DNA of 64,000 nucleotides from Candidatus Electrothrix communis (GTDB lineage Bacteria; Desulfobacterota; Desulfobulbia; Desulfobulbales; Desulfobulbaceae). The position numbers were made by a program, and so were the translations under genes. This document shows, one piece after another, positions 44,675 through 52,980 of the stretch (position 1 is its first letter; every line of letters begins with the position of its first letter). The notes under the pieces were generated by a model. That model was not told the DNA's origin. It made no database searches and was given only the letters and a program-made list of their open reading frames with translations. The stretch spans positions 3,983,501 through 4,047,500 of the forward strand of contig CP130629.1 of NCBI GenBank assembly GCA_030644725.1, in the 5' to 3' direction.

Positions 44675-45445
44675 ATGATCAGTAACTGTCCCCACTGCCA
44701 GGGTGCGCTGAAATTTAATGCCGCCCAGGTGGCAAAGATTGAACAGGCCTTGAAGGCATTAAAGCCGGGTAAGCGTCTGCCTTTGAAATGCCCGCATTGC
44801 AAGAAACCCATGCAGCTTGATGCTGCCGGAGAGGTGGGGGGCGCTGCCGGAGCAGCGCCGAAAAAGACTCCAGGAAAGGCCCCTGAGAAGGCCGAGGAAA
44901 AGAAAGCTACAGCACCAGCAGCTGCCGAGGATGATACTATTAAGCCCCCTCCCCCTCCCCCTCTTGATTTTTTGGATGAAAAGCAGGGCGGTATCATGGA
45001 CGATCATGTGCGGGATGTCCCTATGGCCTTGGTGCTGCATGCTGATGATGGTATCAGGCATCAACTGGGGGCGGCCATGGAGGCTCTCGGCTATCAGGTG
45101 GTGGCTTTGACCTCCCCCCAGGAGGCTATTGATCAGGTTTCCTCTATCAGTTTTGCCAGTATTGTTTTTCATGCCGACTTTGAGGGAGTACCCTTGAAGG
45201 AGTCAATCTTCCATGATTATATGCGTGAAATGCCCATGTCGAGACGGCGGATGATCTTTTATATCCTTATGGGTGACCAGTTCACCACCCTTTATGATAT
45301 CCAGGCCCTTGCCAATAGTGCCAATCTTGTGATCTCGGATGATGATTTTAAAAATTTTCAGTTGGTGCTTCATAAAGCGATACCGTATTATGAACAGCTT
45401 TTTGGTCCTCTCCTTGAAGAGTTAAGTTCTTACGGGAAAAAATAA
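44675..45445 (+). CDS. Zinc-ribbon protein with degenerate receiver domain
   Basis: 256 residues. Cys5-x2-Cys8 and Cys39-x2-Cys42 (CPHC both times) form an N-terminal zinc ribbon like the MJ0042 type. A Pro/Ala/Lys linker follows, then a receiver-like domain (about 113-250; MALVLHADDGIRHQLGAAME opens it). At the position of the phospho-acceptor Asp it has His (SIVFHADFEG), so it cannot be phosphorylated in the usual way; it is a pseudo-receiver. AAGGAG precedes the ATG. It follows pilT by 81 bases and may link pilus motors to signalling. It resembles the zinc-ribbon regulator at 4592 in plan. Confidence 0.8.
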   Translation: MISNCPHCQGALKFNAAQVAKIEQALKALKPGKRLPLKCPHCKKPMQLDAAGEVGGAAGAAPKKTPGKAPEKAEEKKATAPAAAEDDTIKPPPPPPLDFLDEKQGGIMDDHVRDVPMALVLHADDGIRHQLGAAMEALGYQVVALTSPQEAIDQVSSISFASIVFHADFEGVPLKESIFHDYMREMPMSRRRMIFYILMGDQFTTLYDIQALANSANLVISDDDFKNFQLVLHKAIPYYEQLFGPLLEELSSYGKK

Positions 45446-45687
45446 GAGCTGCATTTTAGGGGGGAGATATAGCCGGATTTTCCTCAGCTGAGGAGCCCGA
45501 TCGAGAAAGGAGAGGTTGGGCCAATAAAAAAAAAGGCAGTCTTTCAGTATGAAACAGTTGTTTTTCAGGAATATCTTTGGTAAAAGTTTTGGGTTTATAT
45601 TCTCGCCCATGGGGGGCGCTGGAAAAAATAAATAATGAGCTTATACTGATGACCGGTACGGACCGGTGAACAGGGGAAAAAACACCC
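45446..45687. other. Intergenic region before rpsA
   Basis: 242 bases with no supported gene; the rpsA promoter is expected here. No obvious riboswitch or hairpin. Confidence 0.4.
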
Positions 45688-47478
45688 ATGACTGACAGTG
45701 GAATTCAGCCCGCAGTTGCGGCAGAAGAAGATGGCATGGAAGATATCAGCTTTGCTGAACTCTTCGAGCAAGAAGACAACAATACAGTGATCAATGTTCA
45801 GGAAGTTGCGATGGGAACAGTCGTTGACCTGAACAGCGATGCGGTACTCATTGACGTTGGTGATAAGGCGGAAAGCTATATCGCTATTGGCGAGTTCCGT
45901 AGGGAAGATCCTGATCGCGAGATTAAAATTGGTGATCAGTTTGAAGTCTTCATTGAAAAGAGGAAAGAAGAGGGCGGTCTGCTGCTTTCCCGCGAGAAGG
46001 CCATTGCCATTAAAGTCTGGGAACGGATCGCCACTATCCAGGAAGAAGACGGCACCATTGAAGGCCGTATCGATAACCGGGTTAAGGGCGGTATGTCTGT
46101 TGATATCGGTGTCCCCGCGTTCCTGCCGTATTCTCAGATAGACCTGCGTCCGGTCAAAGATCTGGATGCTCTTATCGGCGAAAGCTTTGAATTTAAGATC
46201 CTTAAGTTCAACCGTAAGCGGAATAACGTGGTTATTTCCCGTCGAGCTATCCTGGAAGACCAGCGTTCGCAATTGCGCGAGCAGATGCGGGCGACCTTGG
46301 AAGAGGGCCAGACCATTTGCGGTGCTATTACCAATATTACCGATTACGGTCTGTTCATCGATCTGGGCGGCATGGACGGACTCTGTCATATCACCGATCT
46401 GTCCTGGGGCCGGGTTTCCCATCCCTCCAAGCTGTACACTGTGGGTGAGGAGATCGAGGTCAAAGTGCTCAAGTACGACCAAGATTCCGATCGCGTTTCC
46501 CTTGGTGTTAAGCAGCTCAAGTCTGATCCGTGGGAGATGGTGCCGGACACCTATCCGATGGGCGCAAGAGTCAGCGGCAAGGTCGTTTCCATCACTGACT
46601 ACGGTGCCTTTGTCGAGCTGGAGGAAGGCGTAGAGGGGCTTGTTCATATCTCTGAGATGAGCTGGTCCAAAAAACCGCGTCATCCATCCAAGATTGTCAG
46701 CGTCGGTTCTGAAATTGATGTACAGGTGCTGAAGGTGGAAGCCGAGACCAAGCGTATCTCTCTCGGTATGAAACAGCTACAGCCCAATCCTTGGGATGTG
46801 GTGGAAGAGAGCTATCCTATCGGAGCTGTTATCGAAGGAAAGATCAAAAACATCACTGACTTTGGTGTGTTTATCGGTATCGAAGAGGGTATCGACGGTC
46901 TGATCCATGTTTCTGATCTTTCTTGGACTGAGCGGATTAAGCATCCTTCGGAGAAGTACGCAAAAGGGGAGTCCATTCAGGCTGTTGTCCTGAAGATCGA
47001 TAAGGAGAACGAGCGCTTTTCTCTCGGTGTAAAACAGCTGGAGCCGGATCCTTGGCAGGCAGCGGTGAATAATTATCCCACCGGTAGCCTGGTTGAAGGA
47101 AAGATCACTAATATCACTGACTTCGGTGTTTTTGTGCAGCTTGAAGAGGGTATTGAGGGATTGGTGCATGTTTCTGAAATCAGCCGTGAAAAAATCAAAA
47201 CCCCGGTTGGAATGTTCAATGTAGGGGATATGTTGAAGACCACTGTCATTAATGTATCTGCTGCTGACCGCAAAATCGGTCTTTCCCTTAAGGCCTTGGA
47301 AGAGGACGGGGGAGAAAAAGGTGCGGACAGTAATGCACAGGAGACTCCCCAGAAGCAGCAGGCAGCTACTAAAGCCAGCTCTGGGCCTTCTACCTTCGGC
47401 GATTTGTTGAAGGCTGCTGCTGGTGCAGAGGAAGGAAAAGAGGAAGAAAAAGAGGAAGAGGAATCTTCTGACGACTAA
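45688..47478 (+). CDS. rpsA: 30S ribosomal protein S1
   Basis: 596 residues with six S1/OB repeats, as in proteobacterial S1: GTVVDLNSDAVLIDVG, GRIDNRVKGGMSVDIG, GAITNITDYGLFIDLGG, GKVVSITDYGAFVELEEG, GKIKNITDFGVFIGIEEG and GKITNITDFGVFVQLEEG. The Glu/Lys-rich tail is low complexity. S1 binds mRNA at the small subunit and helps translation start. The ATG is followed directly by the acidic leader; a GGGG stretch lies about 12 bases upstream. The pair rpsA-ihfB is conserved in proteobacteria and supports both calls. Confidence 0.98.
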   Translation: MTDSGIQPAVAAEEDGMEDISFAELFEQEDNNTVINVQEVAMGTVVDLNSDAVLIDVGDKAESYIAIGEFRREDPDREIKIGDQFEVFIEKRKEEGGLLLSREKAIAIKVWERIATIQEEDGTIEGRIDNRVKGGMSVDIGVPAFLPYSQIDLRPVKDLDALIGESFEFKILKFNRKRNNVVISRRAILEDQRSQLREQMRATLEEGQTICGAITNITDYGLFIDLGGMDGLCHITDLSWGRVSHPSKLYTVGEEIEVKVLKYDQDSDRVSLGVKQLKSDPWEMVPDTYPMGARVSGKVVSITDYGAFVELEEGVEGLVHISEMSWSKKPRHPSKIVSVGSEIDVQVLKVEAETKRISLGMKQLQPNPWDVVEESYPIGAVIEGKIKNITDFGVFIGIEEGIDGLIHVSDLSWTERIKHPSEKYAKGESIQAVVLKIDKENERFSLGVKQLEPDPWQAAVNNYPTGSLVEGKITNITDFGVFVQLEEGIEGLVHVSEISREKIKTPVGMFNVGDMLKTTVINVSAADRKIGLSLKALEEDGGEKGADSNAQETPQKQQAATKASSGPSTFGDLLKAAAGAEEGKEEEKEEEESSDD

Positions 47479-47504
47479 CTCTTTTTTTGTTAGCGGTCCA
47501 GTCT

Positions 47505-47552
47505 AAAGGGTATGACTTCTTGTCGTTGTATTAACAGGAAGTCGTACCCTTT
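47505..47552 (+). other. Long hairpin downstream of rpsA
   Basis: AAAGGGTATGACTTC and GAAGTCGTACCCTTT pair over 15 bases with one mismatch around an 18-base loop. There is no T run, so it may be a processing or attenuating element between rpsA and ihfB. Confidence 0.5.
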
Positions 47553-47650
47553 CCTGTTGGTAGATAACAGGGACACTTACAGGAGCACCGTTTGTAGCGG
47601 TGATATGATGAATTATGATTAATTACAGATTTATTTAAAAGGGACACAAG

Positions 47651-47932
47651 ATGCTCAAGCGTGAATTAGTAAGTGAGGTTACTGAGCAGTTAGGCGGCTA
47701 TTATAAACAGGATGTAGCTCAGGCTGTCGATATTATATTGGAAAATATAACTCAAGCTCTGACGGAAGGGCGACGGGTTGAAATTCGGGGCTTTGGTAGT
47801 TTTTCAGTGAGAACGCGTAAGCCGCGCACGACCAAGAATCCGAAAACCGGCAAAATGATGGATATTCCGGCAAGAAAAACGCTGCATTTCACGATGAGCA
47901 AGTCACTCAAGGAAGTTCTTATTGAGGAGTAG
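47651..47932 (+). CDS. ihfB: Integration host factor beta-type subunit (HU/IHF family)
   Basis: 93 residues, normal length for the HU/IHF family. The motif VEIRGFGSFSVR, then PRTTKNPKTGKMMDIPARKTLHF, is the beta-arm DNA-binding signature; GFGSF in this context fits IHF better than HU. Such proteins bend DNA and act in recombination, transcription and chromosome packing. Its position just after rpsA matches the conserved rpsA-ihfB order. A strong intrinsic terminator follows. A homodimeric HU-like role cannot be excluded, because no alpha subunit is in the window. Confidence 0.9.
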   Translation: MLKRELVSEVTEQLGGYYKQDVAQAVDIILENITQALTEGRRVEIRGFGSFSVRTRKPRTTKNPKTGKMMDIPARKTLHFTMSKSLKEVLIEE

Positions 47933-47991
47933 TAACTCCGGCGTAACAGTAAGGCGCCCTTGCAATATTCTGTGATCGCGTTTGCTGTTTC

Positions 47992-48045
47992 AAGCCGATC
48001 AATCTTGGTATGTTTGAAATATGCCAAGATTGATCGGCTTTTTTT
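47992..48045 (+). terminator. Intrinsic terminator after ihfB
   Basis: AAGCCGATCAATCTTGGTAT pairs almost perfectly with the complementary strand at 48021-48040 and is followed by a run of seven T. It ends the rpsA-ihfB unit and faces the convergent protease gene. Confidence 0.9.
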
Positions 48046-48105
48046 ATGCCTTATTATGCCTGGCCATCATCTGCCGGAAGGGTTAAGGGGTCTTTCCTGT
48101 TCGCA

Positions 48106-48627
48106 TTATTTCAGCAGAAGATTTCTACCGCCGAGAAAAATAACCCAGACCACTACGGTCAACCAGTGGATGATGATCGGCACCCAAAGGGATCGGGAAA
48201 GGATATATGTCAGGCTGCAGACGATACCCAGACAAAAGACAATGACAAGAAAATATGGATCGCAAAATAATGCCTGAGCGCCTGGGTTCACCGTCAGTGC
48301 GTTGAGTGGGTGCCAGAGGGTGAACAGGATCGCGCTGAGCAGGGTGGAAAACAGGATCGCTTTTGCCCCCCGTTGCTTGGTGTTGTTGGGGATCAGGATG
48401 CCGCGAAAAAAGGATTCTTCCAAGAGGGCAGGGAAGAGAAACAGGGCAAAGAAGGCCATGCAGGCAGTTCGTCCAGCCAGCATCTGGAAGGAATACAGAG
48501 AGCCTAGGTATCCAAGGGGGAGGGCTACGAGGGCAAAGAGCAGTGTTAATGCCAAAGATAATAGTAGTTTACGGAGCGGGGGTGTCCGGTACCCCTTGAG
48601 TAGGTTGTTTTTGAGGTGTTCGGGCAT
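48106..48627 (-). CDS. CPBP-family intramembrane glutamic protease
   Basis: 173 residues with about four to five membrane helices. The three CPBP (CAAX protease/Abi) motifs are present: EESFFRG (EExxxR), LFTLWHPLNAL (FxxxH type) and IIIHWLTVVVW (His motif). The family cleaves within membranes; members process prenylated proteins or protect against bacteriocins. No partner gene is adjacent. It is short for the family and probably comprises only the catalytic core. Confidence 0.88.
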   Translation of the reverse strand: MPEHLKNNLLKGYRTPPLRKLLLSLALTLLFALVALPLGYLGSLYSFQMLAGRTACMAFFALFLFPALLEESFFRGILIPNNTKQRGAKAILFSTLLSAILFTLWHPLNALTVNPGAQALFCDPYFLVIVFCLGIVCSLTYILSRSLWVPIIIHWLTVVVWVIFLGGRNLLLK

Positions 48628-48711
48628 AATTCTCTGGGTCTCTCAGGATAATGAGGATTAAAAATGAACGAACCAGCGCAGATAGATTCGATTTTCTTCT
48701 TTCGGAAATGT

Positions 48712-48741
48712 CTCTCTCAAACATTTCAATGTTTGAGAGAG
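48712..48741. other. Perfect hairpin at the tgpA stop codon
   Basis: CTCTCTCAAACATT and AATGTTTGAGAGAG form a 14-base stem with a two-base loop spanning the tgpA stop. No T run follows, so it is not a standard terminator. Confidence 0.45.
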
Positions 48742-50756
48742 GGAGCGGAAGAAGGTTGAGATGAAGAGGAGGTGTCTTCCAGCCAAATTTCTCCCTGAAG
48801 TTCTTTCAGCACCGCATCGACCTCTTTTGCTAACTGAGCCTGCTGTGGAGCTGTCAGCCCTTTTTTGCCGAATCGCCCTTGATAGTACAGACGAAGACAG
48901 GAGTGAAGGCTATCAGAAAGTATCTTCAGGGAGTCTGTTGGTCTCATGCGTTGAATCCAACTGAGAGGGGGCTCCCAGGGATTTCGTTCAAAGCCCAACT
49001 CGTTCAAGCGCTGTTCTATTCGGTAAAACGGGGATTCTTCCAGCTGACTCTGCTCAGTTTTTTTCTCGATATCTGTTCGTACCCGTCGAATTTTCCTCCC
49101 TGCCCGGAGTCTTTTGGCAAGAATAATCATAAGTGGAAGAAGAAGGATCCACCACCATTTTTTCAATACCCCTTCCTCGGTTCCCCAGCGCCACTGAGAA
49201 AATTTAAACATTATGAATGACCAGAGATCCAGAAAAATGTGTAGGTTTGAGGATGCGGCTGCATCTTCAGTCTCAATCCAGGAAGAAGAAGTGGTGTCCA
49301 GATTGCTCCATATCCCGTTCATGTATACCATAGTCCAGGCATGGGCATGCCGAGCACGTACCACGATTTGCTCTTCTAACGTGCTCTCTTCATGGGCGGA
49401 CCAGCCTGTGGCGTAGCGGGCCGGAATGCCACAGGCGCGGAGGAGCAGAACTGTCGCTGTGGCAAAGTATTCGCAATGGCCAGCACGGGACGTGAGGAGA
49501 AAGGTCGCTAATGAGGTACTGCCCTGCTCAGCAGCACGCAGTTTGAGGGAGTAGTTGAACTGATTCTGAAAAAAATCAGTGAGCACCGAGGGTATTTCTT
49601 CGGGCTTTCTGGATTGAAGATCCAGCTCTTCCATGATCTGTTGGATTGCAGGCAACTCTTCCTGCGGAACAATCAGGTCTCTTTCAGATGGAGGCAAGTC
49701 TTCGCTTATATCCAAATTATAGCGCACCTGATAACCGATCAAGCCAGGACCATCGTCGACTTTAACGGCCCCCAAAGGCGTCTTTTTTAAGATCGTTACC
49801 GGAAGATTTTGTAATTGATAGGTTCCCAGAGGTAAGGTGAGCATCCCTTTCTCATTGGCCAGTGGACTCCAGATCGTGAATGACTTACCGTTCCCCGGAT
49901 CAGCTTGCAGGTTCCAGGTCGTGAGATCTTCTTCTGCTGTGACATCGGAAAACTGTGCCGGAGATGCGTGCCAGGTTGTGCCGCGATAGAGGTTATAGCT
50001 TGATTCCCGCAACAGGACCGGTTGAAACGGTTTATTTCCAGGCGTGACCCGGAAAACGATCCGGTCAGAGAGTTTCAGTTCTCCGATATCACCCATGGAG
50101 GTACTTCGTTTAAACGGATCGCTGTTTTTAGCAAGCCACCAATTGCCGACCATCCTCATAGCTACTTTTTGGAGATGGTACACCCCGAGCTGGCCAGCAA
50201 ATCCTGCCCCTCCAATGAGCACCAAGAGCAAAAACCACAGGGTTGGGGAAAAACGTTTGGACCGCTGCGGCCAAAGTGCCCATGCGGTAAAGAGGAGCAT
50301 TCCTACGAAGAAACTCCCGTCTTTGACGTTACCCGTTCCGGCTGCCAGTAGGCAAAGAGCGGCATAGTGAGGAGCTATATCTATCGTTCTGGGTTTATTA
50401 TCTGCTGCAACGGCTTTGTTGCGGGCAAGCAGCATCAAGGAGCGCAGGTCAATTCTTCCTGCCACACTGTATTGCTGGGCAGCAAAGAGCGGGAAACAGA
50501 TTGCAGGTAACCACCTGAGGGTTTTCATCGCAACTCTGGCGGCATCAGTTGTGAGAAGGAAAACAGCAAGTCCAGCCAGTATGATTGAACAGATATCAGT
50601 GATTCGATTGAAATCAGTCTGAGAGAGATCCCATTTTGTTGTGACATACCTTGATCCTTCAATAAGTAGCGCCATGGGCAGCGCTAAGAGGAGCAGATCG
50701 GTCTGCCAACCCCAGAAGAGGAGGATTGCGCCGGAGAAGAAAGGGGGAAAGGTCAT
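48726..50756 (-). CDS. tgpA: TgpA-like membrane transglutaminase (DUF3488/transglut core)
   Basis: 676 residues. An N-terminal block of several membrane helices (DUF3488) is followed by a large periplasmic domain with a transglutaminase-core fold: catalytic Cys in SRAGHCEYFATA, His in RARHAHAWTMVY and Asp in SNLDTTSS, then a further membrane helix (WWWILLLPLMIILAKRL) and a cytoplasmic tail. TgpA is essential in Pseudomonas and is usually encoded right after moxR and a DUF58 gene. Here the two partners lie at 56824 and 58185, with about 6 kb of other genes between. A perfect hairpin overlaps its stop codon. Confidence 0.93.
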   Translation of the reverse strand: MTFPPFFSGAILLFWGWQTDLLLLALPMALLIEGSRYVTTKWDLSQTDFNRITDICSIILAGLAVFLLTTDAARVAMKTLRWLPAICFPLFAAQQYSVAGRIDLRSLMLLARNKAVAADNKPRTIDIAPHYAALCLLAAGTGNVKDGSFFVGMLLFTAWALWPQRSKRFSPTLWFLLLVLIGGAGFAGQLGVYHLQKVAMRMVGNWWLAKNSDPFKRSTSMGDIGELKLSDRIVFRVTPGNKPFQPVLLRESSYNLYRGTTWHASPAQFSDVTAEEDLTTWNLQADPGNGKSFTIWSPLANEKGMLTLPLGTYQLQNLPVTILKKTPLGAVKVDDGPGLIGYQVRYNLDISEDLPPSERDLIVPQEELPAIQQIMEELDLQSRKPEEIPSVLTDFFQNQFNYSLKLRAAEQGSTSLATFLLTSRAGHCEYFATATVLLLRACGIPARYATGWSAHEESTLEEQIVVRARHAHAWTMVYMNGIWSNLDTTSSSWIETEDAAASSNLHIFLDLWSFIMFKFSQWRWGTEEGVLKKWWWILLLPLMIILAKRLRAGRKIRRVRTDIEKKTEQSQLEESPFYRIEQRLNELGFERNPWEPPLSWIQRMRPTDSLKILSDSLHSCLRLYYQGRFGKKGLTAPQQAQLAKEVDAVLKELQGEIWLEDTSSSSQPSSAPSLKH

Positions 50757-50811
50757 AAATTCGCTGTTGAGAGAGTATTCTCTTTTGGTATTCGATTAAT
50801 ATTATTGAATA

Positions 50812-52583
50812 TTATTCAGTATTCGTTTGCAGCCACATTTCAAGTAAAGCCAGATGCCAGAGTTTGCTTCCCTGTAAAGGCGTCATGTATTGATCCGGTG
50901 CGGATAAGAGTTTCTTCACATAGGAAGGCCGGAAGAGGCCTCGTTGTCTGCATTGCTTTGACAGCAAGGTATCGCGCATGAAATCCAAAAAATCTCCTTG
51001 AATATACTTTAAGGCCGGTACGGGGAAATAGCCCTTTGGCCGGTCGATCACGGCGGCAGGCAAGAGATCACGAGCAATCCTTTTGAGGGGATATTTCCCG
51101 TTTTCTTTGAGCTTCAAGGCAGGCGGCATCTGGAGTGCGGTCTCCACAACCGTATGATCAAGATAAGGCACCCGCGCTTCGAGGCCCCATGCCATCGTCA
51201 TGTTGTCCACTCGTTTGACGGGATCATCGACAACTAAGGTCGTCACATCCATCCGCCATATCTTATCCATATCTGTTGTCGCGCCTTTTTGAGAAAGGAG
51301 CTCGTGGATAAGCTCGGAGGTGCAATCACCTCTATGGTAATCAGGGTGGACGGTCTCCAGGAATTCCGTATGACTTCGATCAAAATAGTATTTCTTGAAT
51401 CGTTCCACCAGATCCCCCTGCTCGGCTGCCATAAAGGGATACCAGAAATAGCCAGCAAAGACTTCATCAGCTCCTTGACCACTTTGGACAACCGGCACAG
51501 TCTGGGACACGCGTTCACTGAGCAGATAAAAGGCCACCGCATCCTGGGCCACCATGGGTTCAGACATGGCTCGGACGGCATCGGGCAGGTATTTCAGTAC
51601 CTCATTATTGGATATGATATACCGATGATGGTCTGTATGGAAGTATTCTGCTATCAGATCTGAAAATTCAAATTCATTGCCCTTTTCCGATGGCCCATCT
51701 TCAAATCCTATGGAAAAGGTCGGGATCTTCTCAACCCCTGCCTGAGCCAGCAGGCCAACCAAGAGGCTGGAATCCAGGCCCCCGGAAAGGAGGACGCCCA
51801 CCGGAACATCGGCAATGGAAAAATATTGCTGAACAGCCTTGTTCAGAGAAGAGTGAACTTTTTCGATCCATTCCGCTTCACTGACTTTTCGGTCTGGTCG
51901 TTGCGCTTCAAGATGCCAGTACCGTCTGATATGATGCCTTCCCTGCTGATCGATAGTCATGCTGGTCCCAGGTTCCAGTTTTTTTACCCCCTGTAAAAGG
52001 GTGCGAGGGGCAGGGACAACAGCGTGCAGGGTCAGGTGATGATGGAGCGCTATCGGATCAATACCTGTATCAATCTCTCCGGTTGCAAGTAAGGCCTGCA
52101 TATTTGATGCGAAACGAATTTTATCGGAGGATAGGCTGAAATAGAGCGGTTTGATGCCTACTCGGTCGCGACATACAAACATGCTTTTTTTTCGCTCGTC
52201 CCATATCGCAAAGGCAAACATCCCGTGTAGGTGTTTGGGGCATTCTTCTCCCCATGCATCATATGCCTTGAGAATAACTTCAGTGTCACCCTGGGAAAAG
52301 AACGAGTAGCCTCGGTTTTTAACTCTTCCCGCAGTGCTGGGTGATTGTAAATTGTTCCGTTAAAGACGATCGTTATCCCCAGGTTATGATCCGTCATGGG
52401 TTGGTGCGAGCGGAAGGATGGATCAATGATGGTCAAGCGTCTATGGCCGAAGGCCAAGGGGCCGTTGGAATAGATACCGGATTGGTTGGGGCCGCGTGAG
52501 ATGAGTTTATCTCTCATACGATCAAGGGTGGCGAGATCGGGTTTTTTTCCGGTAAAATTGAGTTCGCCGCAGATGCCGCACAT
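50812..52583 (-). pseudogene. N-acetylglutaminylglutamine amidotransferase (asparagine-synthase family), frameshifted
   Basis: About 590 residues if read through. The N-terminal glutaminase begins with the nucleophile Cys2 (MCGICGEL), with RGPNQSGIYS and GHRRLTIID. The C-terminal synthase domain has the PP-loop LLSGGLDSS and DEVFAGY. Together they match the AsnO-type enzyme that makes the osmolyte N-acetylglutaminylglutamine amide. One base is missing in an A run at 52316-52320 (read on the minus strand as TTAAAAACC), which breaks the frame between EELK and GYSFFSQGDTEV; adding one A restores the full sequence. It may be a sequencing error or a real loss. The usual partner synthetase gene is not in the window. 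The start is the ATG at 52583. Confidence 0.8.
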
Positions 52584-52650
52584 AGAATTTCTCTTGAGCT
52601 TTTGTTGGGTTAGAGATCGTGCATGAGGGGAGGGCGGCAATGGATTGGCT

Positions 52651-52716
52651 CATAGCCTTGCTGCTCCCTCTTTCATCTTACCCGCAGGCAGCGTATTTGA
52701 AAAATCTTCTTATTGA
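52651..52716 (-). pseudogene. Decayed third copy of the DUF58 gene 3' end
   Basis: Read on the minus strand, this encodes EDFSNTLPAGKMKEGAARL then stop, with a stop codon between DQ and EDF. The intact DUF58 gene ends EDFHVLTAGEMEEGVAGL and the 56201 copy ends LPAGEMEEGVAGL. The match includes the stop position. It is short and diverged, so chance similarity is not excluded, but it lies at the opposite edge of the ABC-3C cassette from the other copies. Confidence 0.5.
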
Positions 52717-52980
52717 TCGTTACGGATTTTTTGAAGTGGTGGGGGGAGGAAAGGGAGATGGGGATATGGAATGTTTGGCGGGGAAATACATGAATTGGTC
52801 AAGCATGAAGGGTAAATATGGAAGATCAGGTCATGCACTCCGCACGCACCCGGTAGTTAAAAATGTCCTCTGAAAAAATGCTGGTTCCCCGAAGGGCTCT
52901 TCTTGTATTATTATGTTATTGTTTAACTCAAGATTGGCCTAAGCGTTCAAGTGGAAATATTCGTACAGCGTCTCCAAGAG
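52717..52980. other. Cassette edge, no supported gene
   Basis: About 260 bases between the decayed DUF58 tail and the end of the ABC ATPase gene; an 84-codon plus-strand frame here has no ribosome site or recognisable content. Confidence 0.45.

Noticed and set aside
45595-46683. 362-codon minus-strand frame antisense to rpsA
   Set aside because: Shadow of the repeated S1 domains.
52619-52873. 84-codon plus-strand frame beside the amidotransferase
   Set aside because: No ribosome site and it overlaps the decayed DUF58 tail; composition is not protein-like.
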